DNA of 64,000 nt from Butyricicoccus faecihominis. GTDB lineage: Bacteria; Bacillota; Clostridia; Oscillospirales; Butyricicoccaceae. Below the pieces are notes generated by a model. It saw only the letters and a program-made list of their open reading frames with translations, was not told where the DNA came from and did no database searches. Below are positions 17,271 to 26,474 of this stretch, in pieces. Position numbers and translations under genes: made by a program. Position 1 is the first letter of the stretch, and each line of letters begins with the position of its first letter. The DNA lies in the NCBI RefSeq assembly GCF_024462775.1, contig NZ_JANGCE010000018.1, forward strand, positions 1-64,000, read 5' to 3'.

Positions 17271-18311
17271 ATGCTCATGGTGGATATTCAGAAAGCCTTT
17301 GGCTCGTTCCGGTTGGACGTGTCGTTCACGGCGGAAAAGGAAACGATCGGCCTGCTGGGCGCTTCTGGCTGCGGCAAAAGTATGACGCTGCGGTGCATCG
17401 CGGGCATCGTCACGCCGGACAGCGGCAAGATCGTGTTGGACGGGCAAACGCTGTTTGATTCCGAGCGGGGCATCGATCTGCCGCCGCAGAAGCGGCGCGT
17501 CGGCCTGCTGTTCCAGAATTACGCGCTGTTCCCCAATATGACGGTGGAGCAAAACATCCTGACAGGGCTGCGGCGGAGCGGTCTGGCGCAGCACGCAAAG
17601 CGCGTTCGCGTCGCGGAGGCAGTGGAACGGTTACAGCTCGGCGGCTTAGAGCGCCGCCGCCCGCACCAGCTTTCGGGCGGGCAGCAGCAGCGCGCCGCGC
17701 TGGCGCGCATTCTGGTATCCGAGCCGCGTATCCTGATGCTGGACGAGCCGTTTTCCGCCTTGGATAGCTTTCTCCGCTGGCAAACCGAGCGCGAGGTCCT
17801 GCGTGTGCTCGAACAGTTTAACGGCCCGGCGCTGTTCGTTTCCCACAACCGCGATGAGATCTACCGGCTTTGCGATAAGGTAGCGGTGTACGATCGCGGC
17901 CGCATCGATGCGTACTGTGAAAAGTGGGCGCTGTTCCAAAGCCCGCATACGCGCGCGGCGGCACTTTTGACCGGCTGCAAAAACATTGCGGACGCATACC
18001 CGTCCGGTGAGAACGCGGTGACGGTACCCGCGTGGAATTTGACCCTGCGGGCGGCGGCGCCCATGGCGGGCGATGTTTCCGCGGTGGGAATCCGCGCCCA
18101 CTTCTTTCGGCCCGGCGGGACGGAAAACGCGTTTGCCTGCCGCGTGGAGCAGGTGATCGAAAGCCCGTTTGAGGTGCGCGTGCTGGTCAGGCCAAAAGGC
18201 GCTTCGCAGTCCCTCTGCTGGATTCTGAACAAAGCGGAATACGCCGCGCTGCCAAACCGGGAAAGCCTTACGCTGTCCGTTTCACCAAGCGACATTTTGC
18301 CACTGCGATAA
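17271..18311 (+). CDS. modC: Molybdate ABC transporter ATP-binding protein
   Basis: ModC of 346 aa. Walker A GASGCGKSM near residue 27-35 (Met where Thr is usual), Q-loop FQNYALFPNMTV near 81, signature LSGGQQQR near 130 and Walker B ILMLDEPFSALD near 151-162. The C-terminal part (about 250-346) resembles a molybdate-binding TOBE/mop region, which in ModC can sense molybdate. Its stop codon TAA directly abuts the terminator hairpin of the structured repeat, so the repeat lies in the modC 3' end. Confidence 0.94.
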   Translation: MLMVDIQKAFGSFRLDVSFTAEKETIGLLGASGCGKSMTLRCIAGIVTPDSGKIVLDGQTLFDSERGIDLPPQKRRVGLLFQNYALFPNMTVEQNILTGLRRSGLAQHAKRVRVAEAVERLQLGGLERRRPHQLSGGQQQRAALARILVSEPRILMLDEPFSALDSFLRWQTEREVLRVLEQFNGPALFVSHNRDEIYRLCDKVAVYDRGRIDAYCEKWALFQSPHTRAAALLTGCKNIADAYPSGENAVTVPAWNLTLRAAAPMAGDVSAVGIRAHFFRPGGTENAFACRVEQVIESPFEVRVLVRPKGASQSLCWILNKAEYAALPNRESLTLSVSPSDILPLR

Positions 18312-18595
18312 AAAGGCCCCTCGCGCCGCAGCGCGAGGGGCCTTTCAGCGTGTCAAAGAACCTTTCGCGCCGCAGCGCGCATTAAATAGGATTTTGCCGT
18401 TTGCGGCAAAATTCATAAAAAGCCGCGACATGTGCGTGGTTTTTTATACAAACCGACTTCAAGTGTGCCTGTAAGGCGCGCGCAGAAGCCGGAATACTCG
18501 ATCGAAATGGGGCTTTGTTTCGATCGACAGGATGTCAAAACTTGTTTTTTGACATCCTGAAAAGCCCCTCGCGCCGCAGCGCGAGGGGCCTTTTT
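18312..18595 (+). repeat. Structured repeat copy A, flanked by two copies of the modC/gdhA terminator
   Basis: Core at 18346-18559. Left terminator hairpin arms are 18312-18326 and 18331-18345; the same hairpin, one G shorter, recurs at 18560-18595. The core begins CAGCGTGTCAAAGAACC and ends TTTTTTGACATCCTGA, imperfect inverted ends. It contains six stem-loops. Stem VI here is CAGGATGTC/GACATCCTG, where other copies have CAGACTGTC/GACAGTCTG, a compensated change. It sits between convergent modC and gdhA, so it should terminate both. Confidence 0.88.
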
Positions 18596-18605
18596 GAATG
18601 AAAAT

Positions 18606-20039
<1,434 letters not shown>

Positions 20040-20044
20040 TTACT

Positions 20045-20073
20045 ATTATAGAACATTTTGTTCAGGTATGCAA
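20045..20073 (-). promoter_or_regulatory. Promoter of gdhA
   Basis: Reading leftward, TTGCAT (20068-20073) is followed by a 17-base spacer and a perfect TATAAT (20045-20050), about 95 bases before the gdhA start codon. Confidence 0.75.
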
Positions 20074-20176
20074 CAATTTAACACGTAAAAATAGACATTT
20101 TTTTCATGCTGAAAGGGCGTGGAAATCGGCATATTGCCATGATATAATAGAAATAACGCAGAAGGGCGGCGAAGGA

Positions 20177-20494
20177 ATGGAAAATACATACCAAAAGATC
20201 TATGCCGTGGTACGGCGCATCCCGCGCGGCCGCGTCGCTTCCTATGGGCAGGTCGCGGCGCTCGCGGGCAACCCGCGCTGGGCGCGCGTGGTCGGCTATG
20301 CGCTGCATGTCAACCCGGACCCGGCGGGCGTTCCGTGCTACCGCGTCGTCACACAGGATGGGCGCACATCCGCGGCTTTCGCTTTCGGCGGGGGCGATGT
20401 GCAGCGCGCCATGCTGGAAGCCGACGGCGTCCGGTTTACGGCGGACGGCCGGGTGGATATGGCGGCGTTCCGGTGGCAGCCGGAGGACAACTAA
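20177..20494 (+). CDS. Small MGMT-family DNA-binding protein with PCYRV motif
   Basis: Protein of 105 aa that matches the C-terminal DNA-binding domain of O6-alkylguanine alkyltransferases: IPRGRVASYGQVAALAG near residues 15-31 is the winged helix and VGYALHVNPD follows. The active-site motif, normally PCHRV, is PCYRV near residue 53. Alkyltransferase-like proteins replace Cys by Trp, whereas here Cys is kept and His lost, so repair activity is uncertain. It may flag alkylated bases for excision. An extended -10 (TGATATAAT, about 20134-20142) lies upstream. Its terminator flanks repeat copy B. Confidence 0.85.
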   Translation: MENTYQKIYAVVRRIPRGRVASYGQVAALAGNPRWARVVGYALHVNPDPAGVPCYRVVTQDGRTSAAFAFGGGDVQRAMLEADGVRFTADGRVDMAAFRWQPEDN

Positions 20495-20495
20495 A

Positions 20496-20537
20496 AAAGC
20501 TCCGAAGAAAGGACTTTGCGCCTTTCTTCGGAGCTTT
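20496..20537 (+). terminator. Intrinsic terminator of the MGMT-family gene, flank of repeat copy B
   Basis: Arms 20496-20512 and 20521-20537 pair over 17 bases with loop ACTTTGCG. The repeat core begins directly after it. Unlike the other four sites, no second copy of this hairpin is seen at the far end of the repeat. Confidence 0.9.
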
Positions 20538-20747
20538 CAGACTGTCAAAAAACTATTTTGACAGTCTGTCGATCGAAACAAAGCCCCATTTCGATCGAGT
20601 ATTCCGGCTTCTGCGCGCGCCTTACAGGCACACTTGAAGTCGGTTTGTATAAAATCCGAGATACATGCTCCCGGATTTTATGGATTTTGCTCTTGCAGCA
20701 AAATCCTATTTTATGCGCGCTGCGGCGCGTGGAGGTTCTTTTACACG
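20538..20747 (-). repeat. Structured repeat copy B, reverse orientation, one terminator flank only
   Basis: Reverse complement of the repeat in copies A, C, D and E. In element orientation it begins GCGTGTAAAAGAACC near 20747 and ends at the MGMT-gene terminator at 20538. Stem II is GGATTTTGCT/AGCAAAATCC and stem III is AAAATCCG/CGGATTTT, both compensated relative to other copies. The terminal GTGTCAAAG reads GTGTAAAAG here, and its TAA is the stop codon of the small leftward gene, so the insertion defines or truncates that gene's end. Confidence 0.85.
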
Positions 20748-20995
20748 CAGCGGGGACCGGCGGCCTCGATCAGGCGGCGCTTTGCGCCGGCCGGATCGGT
20801 AAAACAGGGGTTCTTTTCTCCGCACAGGTACTGGACCGCTTCCGTCCACTCGGCAAGCGGGTAGCGTTCAGGCGGCGTTTCTTTTACCGCGGAGCGGAAG
20901 GCTTCGCTGCCCACGATCTCAGGCAGGTTGGAGAGATACGGGCAGTTTGTTTTTTCCGTGAGCCAGTCGAGTAACGAGGGTGTATCAGCTGCCAT
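20741..20995 (-). CDS. Small hypothetical protein whose stop lies in repeat copy B
   Basis: I do not recognise this small acidic protein of about 84 aa with four Cys (KTNCPYLS, YLCGEKNPC, PRCV). No signal or membrane segment is visible. A start at 20995 is preceded by AAAGGAC; a start at 21016 inside the upstream gene is also open. It directly follows the GGDEF gene, overlapping it, so it should be co-transcribed. Its final TAA is formed by the end of the repeat, so the original C-terminus may have been longer. Confidence 0.6.
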   Translation of the reverse strand: MAADTPSLLDWLTEKTNCPYLSNLPEIVGSEAFRSAVKETPPERYPLAEWTEAVQYLCGEKNPCFTDPAGAKRRLIEAAGPRCV

Positions 20996-22958
20996 CCTTG
21001 TCGGTCCTTTCGTCATGGTCTGCGGTCGGGGGAGCTATGGTGAAGCCGTCCCGGCCGCGTTTCTTGGTTTGGTACAGCGCGTGCTCCGCGCGTTTATACA
21101 GATCGTCGAAACCGGCGGTATCGGCGTTTGCAAGCGCCACGCCGATGCTGGCCGAGACCGCCCACGCGCGGTCCTCCTCGCCGTAGAGAAAACGCAGCGC
21201 GCCGCTTAAGGCATTTGCTTTTTCCGTGGCCCACTCGGCGCCGTGACCGGCCGGAATGGGAACGAGCGCGGCGAATTCGTCGCCGCCAAGGCGGCCTAAA
21301 ATATTATCCTGCTGGAACTGGCCCTGCATGGTATGGGCAAAGGCGCGTATGACCGAATCGCCATAATCGTGGCCGAATTTATCGTTGGCCTGTTTGAAGT
21401 TGTCAATGTCGCACAGGAAAAACGCGTATATCGCAGCGCTCTTTTCGCTCAGCAGCTGCTCGCCGAGCCGCTGGATCGCGGACCGGGTCAGCAGGCCGGT
21501 GGTCTCGTCCGCTTGCGCCAGCTCGCGCAGGCGGCGCTCCTGCCGTTTTTCCGCGTCGATGTTCTGGCGGTAGGTCAGCATATGGATCGCGCCGTCGCTT
21601 TCGCAGCGCACGATGCGCGCGGTGATGCGCATCCAATAGTAATCCTGTCCGCCGCTCGAGATCATTAAATCATACCGCAGGGTATCCTGCCCGCTGGCGT
21701 AAGCGCGCAGTACGTTTTCCGGGGAAAACGTGGCGATGTAGCCCTGACGGAACTCTTCCTTTACCTGCTTTGCCGCGATGATATGCAGCGCGCTGTCGAA
21801 CGGTGTGCCGGCAGGCGCGCCCAGACTGGTAAAATAGGCTTCCGTCGCGCTGTTGGCGGGGCGGTTGTGCGTGATGTCGAGCTCGTAAATATTTTCATAC
21901 AGCTCTTCGGTGGCTTTTTCAAACAGCGCGTATTTTTCATAGGCGAACGTGCGGGCCAGCGTTACGATCTGGCGGTTAAAATTGCGCACCGTGTAGGAAA
22001 CAATAAATAGAATGACTACAATAATTGCGAGGATGATGAGCACGGTCTGCGCCATGTGCAGGTTCAGCTCCTGCATCAGCGCGCCCGTGTCGCGTTCGAC
22101 CACCAGATGCCAATCGGGATCGGGCAGATAGCGAACGATGACATAGTTGCTTTGGGGCGCGCCCGTCTCGTCCGGCACCCAAAAGCTGCGGGCGGAGCCG
22201 GTCTCGTTCCAGTCGAGGATGCGCCGCTGCACCTCTTCGCTGTAGCGGTCTATTTCAAACAGGCTCAGCGCGTCGTGGCCGGAATGGTCGTCCGATACCT
22301 GAATGGTGCCGTTGCCGTCGATCAGGTAAGCGTTTACCCCGAACTCGTCTTTGTAATCGCTCAGCATGGTTTGCAGGCCGTCTATGCGCAGCCCCACGCC
22401 GATCAGGCCCTGTATCTCGCCCTCGTCGTCCAAGATCTTGCAGTTTACAAAGATCGTCAGCTGCTGCCCGGCGCCCGCGACCTCATCGTTGTCCACATTT
22501 AAGGCGAATTCGCGTGGATCGTCTAGCAGGTTGTAGCACCAGCTGTTTTCCGGGTCGTCCGGCGCGAGGTAGCGGTCGAAGCCGTTGAAATGATAGTACC
22601 GTCCGGTCGCCGTGGAAACGAGAAAGACCGAATCGTAGCCGTATTTCAAGCGGTAAGCGTTTAAATACTGCTTGAGCGGTTCCAGAAAGGCCTCGTCATC
22701 GGGGCCTTCTCGCTCTTTGGAAAGCAATGTTTTGAGCAGGCTGTCGTTGGCCATGGTCATCGATATATTGACCGGCTTTGTGAAAATAGAATTGATTTGG
22801 GTGTAGATACCCTCCGAGGTCAGGGTGGAAACCTGCTCGATATTTTCAATGGCGGCGCTGTAATTGGCCCGGTAGCTGAGAAGCGCGGTCAGCAGGAAGC
22901 CGATCAGGAGTATTGCGCAGATCAATAGATTGGTCCGCAACAAAATGCGGTTTTTCAA
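20985..22958 (-). CDS. Membrane diguanylate cyclase: Cache sensor, PAS-like and GGDEF domains
   Basis: Protein of 657 aa. A membrane helix at residues 8-28 and another near 310-332 bracket an extracellular double-Cache sensor. A PAS-like segment (about 350-470) leads to a C-terminal GGDEF domain with intact GRLGGDEFAALVP near 585, so it should make cyclic di-GMP. The inhibitory RxxD site before GGDEF is absent (QQDN there). The final C-terminus is short and charged. It is transcribed from 23024-23053 and overlaps the small hypothetical gene. The ligand is unknown. Confidence 0.9.
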   Translation of the reverse strand: MKNRILLRTNLLICAILLIGFLLTALLSYRANYSAAIENIEQVSTLTSEGIYTQINSIFTKPVNISMTMANDSLLKTLLSKEREGPDDEAFLEPLKQYLNAYRLKYGYDSVFLVSTATGRYYHFNGFDRYLAPDDPENSWCYNLLDDPREFALNVDNDEVAGAGQQLTIFVNCKILDDEGEIQGLIGVGLRIDGLQTMLSDYKDEFGVNAYLIDGNGTIQVSDDHSGHDALSLFEIDRYSEEVQRRILDWNETGSARSFWVPDETGAPQSNYVIVRYLPDPDWHLVVERDTGALMQELNLHMAQTVLIILAIIVVILFIVSYTVRNFNRQIVTLARTFAYEKYALFEKATEELYENIYELDITHNRPANSATEAYFTSLGAPAGTPFDSALHIIAAKQVKEEFRQGYIATFSPENVLRAYASGQDTLRYDLMISSGGQDYYWMRITARIVRCESDGAIHMLTYRQNIDAEKRQERRLRELAQADETTGLLTRSAIQRLGEQLLSEKSAAIYAFFLCDIDNFKQANDKFGHDYGDSVIRAFAHTMQGQFQQDNILGRLGGDEFAALVPIPAGHGAEWATEKANALSGALRFLYGEEDRAWAVSASIGVALANADTAGFDDLYKRAEHALYQTKKRGRDGFTIAPPTADHDERTDKDGS

Positions 22959-23023
22959 GCTGCGACCCTCCTTGCTGTGCCGCTCGTGAAAAGGCCATGG
23001 ACACAGTCAATTTATTCTATATC

Positions 23024-23053
23024 ATTATAGCAACCAGAGGGAGCGCTTGTAAA
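23024..23053 (-). promoter_or_regulatory. Promoter of the Cache-GGDEF gene
   Basis: Leftward TTTACA (23048-23053), 18-base spacer and TATAAT (23024-23029), about 65 bases before the start codon. The rest of the 457-base gap between the GGDEF gene and azlD holds only repeat copy C. Confidence 0.6.
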
Positions 23054-23111
23054 CAGATTTCTTCATGCCGTGACGAAGACGCACAGCAAAGGCATTTGTT
23101 TGAACATTAAA

Positions 23112-23392
23112 TAAGCCAGCCGAAGCGGTCGCTTCGGCTGGCTTAGCGTGTCAAAGAACCCCTCGCGCCGCAGCGCGCAATAAAATTGAAAATTGAAGCT
23201 TAGCTTCAATTTGACCAAAAACCGGGAGCATGTATCTCGGTTTTTGAACAAACCGGCGGCGAAGTGTGCCCAAAGGGCGCGCGCCAGAGCCGGAAATCTC
23301 GATCGAAATGGGGCTTTGTTTCGATCGACAGACTGTCAAAACTTGTTTTTTGACAGTCTGAGCCAGCCGAAGCGGTCGCTTCGGCTGGCTTT
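23112..23392 (+). repeat. Structured repeat copy C, flanked by two copies of the azlCD terminator
   Basis: Core about 23146-23360. Left hairpin 23112-23145 and right hairpin 23361-23392 share the same stem (AGCCAGCCGAAGCG paired with its complement). This is the most diverged core: stem II is AAATTGAAG/CTTCAATTT instead of ATTTTGCCG/CGGCAAAAT, and stem IV has TGCCC/GGGC instead of TGCCT/AGGC, yet pairing is kept. It lies downstream of the leftward azlCD operon. Confidence 0.88.
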
Positions 23393-23415
23393 GAAGAAAT
23401 TATGGCAATAACGGA

Positions 23416-23745
23416 CTAAAACACATACTGCACCAGCAGCATATAAAAGATGGTGCCGCCCGCGATGGAGATGAGCATTTGCCGTTTCCATAAGTGCAGC
23501 GCTACGACAAGCGCGATGGCAAGCAGCTCGGGCAGTCCGTGGCTGCCGGTAAACAGACTGATGTTTTTCAGGCAATAAACGACCAGCATGCCGAAAACGG
23601 CGGCGGGCAGCGCGCGGCCTAGATACTGGATATAGCGAGGCGTCGGCTTTTGCGGGGAAAAGACCAAGAAGGGCAGAAACCGCGTCGCCATCGTGCCGAG
23701 CACACACATGGCGATGGTGATCATCTGCTGTGGCAACGACATCAT
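23416..23745 (-). CDS. azlD: AzlD-family branched-chain amino acid exporter subunit
   Basis: Small membrane protein of 109 aa with about four helices, typical AzlD with [14 protein letters not shown] near residues 18-31. With AzlC it forms an exporter for branched-chain amino acids or analogues. Its start overlaps the azlC stop by four bases. Repeat copy C follows the stop. Confidence 0.92.
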   Translation of the reverse strand: MMSLPQQMITIAMCVLGTMATRFLPFLVFSPQKPTPRYIQYLGRALPAAVFGMLVVYCLKNISLFTGSHGLPELLAIALVVALHLWKRQMLISIAGGTIFYMLLVQYVF

Positions 23746-24452
23746 GCGGGCTCACCTGCTTTCTCAAGAGGACGGCGCAGCACGGTCAGCACGAGCAGGA
23801 TACAGAGCATGGTCGGGATCAAAAATGAATCCGCGCCAAAGCCCAGCCTGCACAAAATGGATGCGCCAATGCCGAGCAGCGCCGAGTAAGGACGTTTTTC
23901 CTTGAAACACTGCTCCAAAAAAATAACGACGAACATGGCGGTCATGGCAAATTCCAGCCCCTCGGTGTTGATGCTAATCATCGAGCCGAGCACGCCGCCC
24001 AGCGTCGCGCCGAATACCCAGTAAATTTGGTTGAGCAGGGTGACGAAAAACATGAACCAGCCCCGGTCGACCGTTTCCGGGATATCGGCCGTATAATTGA
24101 TGGAAAAGCTTTCGTCGCACATGCCGAAGATCAAATAAGGCTTTTTCCAGCCGGTGCCCTTGAACTTGTCCAGCATGGAGATGCCGTAAAACAGGTGGCG
24201 CGCTTGGATCATCAGCGTCATGATTAGGGTCTGCATGGGCGCAAACGTGCCGAGCAGCATTGTCACGGCCACAAATTCCAGCGAACCGCCGAAAATGGTC
24301 AGGCTCATCAGCATGGGATACCAAAAGGAAAAGCCGGATATGTTCATATAAATACCGTAGGTAAGTCCCAAAAACCAAAAGCCCGCAAAGATCGGTATCG
24401 TATAGGGAAATGCGGTTTTGAGTGCGTTTTTAACTAAATTCGAGCGTGACAA
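23742..24452 (-). CDS. azlC: AzlC-family amino acid exporter subunit
   Basis: Membrane protein of 236 aa with several helices and the family segments [15 protein letters not shown] near 20 and [11 protein letters not shown] near 110. Translation starts at TTG (24452), with AAAGGAGG 8 bases upstream. It is divergent from the MocR-type regulator, with a perfect inverted repeat in the shared promoter, so that regulator likely controls it. Confidence 0.92.
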   Translation of the reverse strand: MSRSNLVKNALKTAFPYTIPIFAGFWFLGLTYGIYMNISGFSFWYPMLMSLTIFGGSLEFVAVTMLLGTFAPMQTLIMTLMIQARHLFYGISMLDKFKGTGWKKPYLIFGMCDESFSINYTADIPETVDRGWFMFFVTLLNQIYWVFGATLGGVLGSMISINTEGLEFAMTAMFVVIFLEQCFKEKRPYSALLGIGASILCRLGFGADSFLIPTMLCILLVLTVLRRPLEKAGEPA

Positions 24453-24480
24453 TGTTAAAACCTCCTTTTACTGATTAAAG

Positions 24481-24526
24481 TGTAACATTGCAATCCATAC
24501 AATGCAATGCTATAATTGTATGGATT
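24481..24526. promoter_or_regulatory. Divergent azlC/mocR promoters with 12-bp inverted-repeat operator
   Basis: Rightward: TTGCAA (24488-24493), 17-base spacer, TATAAT (24511-24516). Leftward: TTGCAT, 17-base spacer, TACACT. AATCCATACAAT (24492-24503) and ATTGTATGGATT (24515-24526) are perfect inverted repeats covering both promoters, the expected placement for a MocR-type dimer. Confidence 0.75.
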
Positions 24527-24548
24527 ACAATTTCGTATGGAGGCGCCT

Positions 24549-25943
24549 ATGCCATTCAATTCGTTTGCGGATTACCCCATGTCTTGGAAGCCCAACCGGG
24601 CCGGGCTCAAGCGCCCGATCTACCTGTCGCTCGCGCAGCGGCTGGAAACGGATATCGGCGCGGGCCTGCTGGCGCCCGGCGTAAAGCTGCCGCCCCAGCG
24701 GGAGCTGGCGGATTTTCTGGATATTAATTTTACAACGGTCACCCGCGCTTATAAGCTGTGCGAACTCAAGGGGCTGGTGGTCGCCGAAACGGGGCGCGGC
24801 ACGTTTGTATCGCCCCGCGCGGCGCGGCCGATCACCATATCGGCCGATCATATGGTGCGCGAATGCATCGATCTGGCCTTTGGGGCTTCCTTTGAACAGT
24901 GCAACAGTATGATTGCGGACGCCATGCGCCGCGTAATGGCAAAACCGTATTTCGACCGCCTGCTCGATTATACCGACCCCTCCGGCATGCCGCACCACAA
25001 GCAGGCGGCGCTGAACTGGATGCGCGGCATGGGGCTGGAAGCGCGGCCCGAACAGACGGCGATCGTATCGGGCGCGCAGAACGGGCTTGTCATTGCGCTG
25101 ATGGCGCTTTTCCAGCCGGGCGACCGCATCGCGGTGGATACGTATACCTTTTCCAACCTGATCGAGTTTGCGAGATTGCATCATCTGCACTTAGTACCCG
25201 TGCGCGGCGACCGTCAGGGTATGCTGCCGGAGGAGCTGGAAGCGCAGTGCAAGCTCAACGAGGTGCGCGGCGTTTTCCTCATGCCGTCCTGCTCGAATCC
25301 CACCACGGTTGTCCTGCCGGAAGAGCGCAAGCGGATGCTGATCCGGGTCATCCGGCAATACGGCCTGCTTTTGGTGGAGGATGATACCCACGCGTTTTTG
25401 ACCGCGGGCGTGGTGCCGGATTACGAGGGACCCATGTACCGGCTGCTGCCGGAGCAAACGGTTTATATTTGCAGTACCTCGAAGGCGATCTGCTCGGGCC
25501 TGCGGGTGGCGTATCTGGTGTTTGGGGAAGCGCTTCGCGAGCGGATTTTACATACCATTTATAATGTGAACGTCAAGACCTCCTCGCTCAACGCGGAGAT
25601 CGTCACCGAGCTGCTGCTCACCGGCCGCGCGGGCGAGATCATGGCGGAAAAGAAACGGCTGGCCGAACAGGCGAACGCGTTGTTTAACGCCTGCTTTCCG
25701 GCCGAAGCGCAAAACGGGCATCCGCTCGCGTTCCTCCGCTGGCTGCCGGTATCCTCCGCGCTGCCCGGCGAACAGCTGGAAAAGCAGCTTGAAACGCGCG
25801 GCATCCGGGTCTTTCATTCCGACCGGTTCTTGAGCGGTCCGGTGCAGCCTCAAAAATATTTGCGTATCGCGCTGTCCACCGCGGATTCGATGGAGCGGCT
25901 GCGGGCGGGGCTGTATATTTTGCGCGAAGCCCTCTTGACTTAG
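24549..25943 (+). CDS. MocR-type regulator: GntR winged helix fused to aminotransferase-like domain
   Basis: Regulator of about 464 aa. Residues 20-90 form the GntR winged helix (LPPQRELADFLDINFTTVTRAYKL) and the rest resembles class I aminotransferases, with SGAQNGLVIAL, LMPSCSNPTTVVLP and the probable PLP lysine in STSKAICSGLRV near residue 318. MocR proteins bind PLP and control genes of amino acid or vitamin metabolism. The ATG at 24549 has GGAGG six bases upstream; a TTG at 24516 would overlap the -10 and is rejected. Its likely target is azlCD, which is divergent. Confidence 0.9.
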   Translation: MPFNSFADYPMSWKPNRAGLKRPIYLSLAQRLETDIGAGLLAPGVKLPPQRELADFLDINFTTVTRAYKLCELKGLVVAETGRGTFVSPRAARPITISADHMVRECIDLAFGASFEQCNSMIADAMRRVMAKPYFDRLLDYTDPSGMPHHKQAALNWMRGMGLEARPEQTAIVSGAQNGLVIALMALFQPGDRIAVDTYTFSNLIEFARLHHLHLVPVRGDRQGMLPEELEAQCKLNEVRGVFLMPSCSNPTTVVLPEERKRMLIRVIRQYGLLLVEDDTHAFLTAGVVPDYEGPMYRLLPEQTVYICSTSKAICSGLRVAYLVFGEALRERILHTIYNVNVKTSSLNAEIVTELLLTGRAGEIMAEKKRLAEQANALFNACFPAEAQNGHPLAFLRWLPVSSALPGEQLEKQLETRGIRVFHSDRFLSGPVQPQKYLRIALSTADSMERLRAGLYILREALLT

Positions 25944-25965
25944 AGTGCACTCTAGGGTTTATACT
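25935..25965 (+). promoter_or_regulatory. MerR-type promoter with 19-base spacer and palindrome
   Basis: TTGACT (25935-25940) and TATACT (25960-25965) are separated by 19 bases, the long spacer typical of MerR-activated promoters. A perfect 14-base palindrome, TAGAGTGCACTCTA (25941-25954), lies in the spacer. The -35 box is inside the end of the upstream regulator gene. Confidence 0.85.
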
Positions 25966-25988
25966 GTCACTATCAGGAGGTAAATGCC

Positions 25989-26384
25989 ATGACGATTGCA
26001 GAAGTGAGTAAAAAATACGATATCTCGGCGGACACGCTGCGGTACTATGAGCGTATCGGGCTGATCCCGCCCGTGCCCCGCACCAAAAGCGGTATCCGGG
26101 ATTATGACGAGACGTCCTGCGGCTGGGTTGAGCTGATGAAATGCATGCGCGCCGCCGGTGTGCAGATCGAAGCGCTGATCGAATATGTCGCCTTGTTCCA
26201 GCAGGGGGATCAGACCATCGATGCGCGCAAGTGCATCCTGATCGAGCAGCGCGACCAGCTGATCGCCCGCATGGCGGACATGCAACAGTCACTTGACCGG
26301 CTGAATTTCAAGATCGACCGCTACGAGCAGGGGCTGATGACCAAGGAACAGCTGCTTCGGCGCGCGCAGGCGGAAAAGGAATAA
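25989..26384 (+). CDS. MerR-family transcriptional regulator
   Basis: Protein of 131 aa. The N-terminal winged helix has ISADTLRYYERIGLIPPV near residues 12-29 and a following wing, then a dimerising coiled coil near 80-120. It has one cysteine in the metal/redox region (SCGWVELMKCMRAAGV near 41-56) and another in RKCIL; it resembles the AdhR/NmlR-like aldehyde or redox-responsive group more than metal sensors. GGAGG precedes the ATG. Its own promoter carries a MerR operator, so it is probably autoregulated; no obvious partner gene is adjacent except the HAD gene. Confidence 0.9.
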   Translation: MTIAEVSKKYDISADTLRYYERIGLIPPVPRTKSGIRDYDETSCGWVELMKCMRAAGVQIEALIEYVALFQQGDQTIDARKCILIEQRDQLIARMADMQQSLDRLNFKIDRYEQGLMTKEQLLRRAQAEKE

Positions 26385-26398
26385 GCACAAAATATCCG

Positions 26399-26428
26399 TT
26401 GCTTTTCCGTAACCCGACCGTTTATAAT
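26399..26428 (+). promoter_or_regulatory. Promoter of the HAD gene
   Basis: TTGCTT (26399-26404), 18-base spacer, TATAAT (26423-26428), 46 bases before the start codon. Confidence 0.6.
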
Positions 26429-26474
26429 AAACAGAGCTGGAATAGAATTAAACGATAGGGACGATGAAAGAGCA

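Noticed and set aside
20538-20747. tRNA-like or riboswitch class for the structured repeat
   Set aside because: I could not match stems or loops to a tRNA cloverleaf or a known riboswitch, and copies lie at gene ends, not in leaders.
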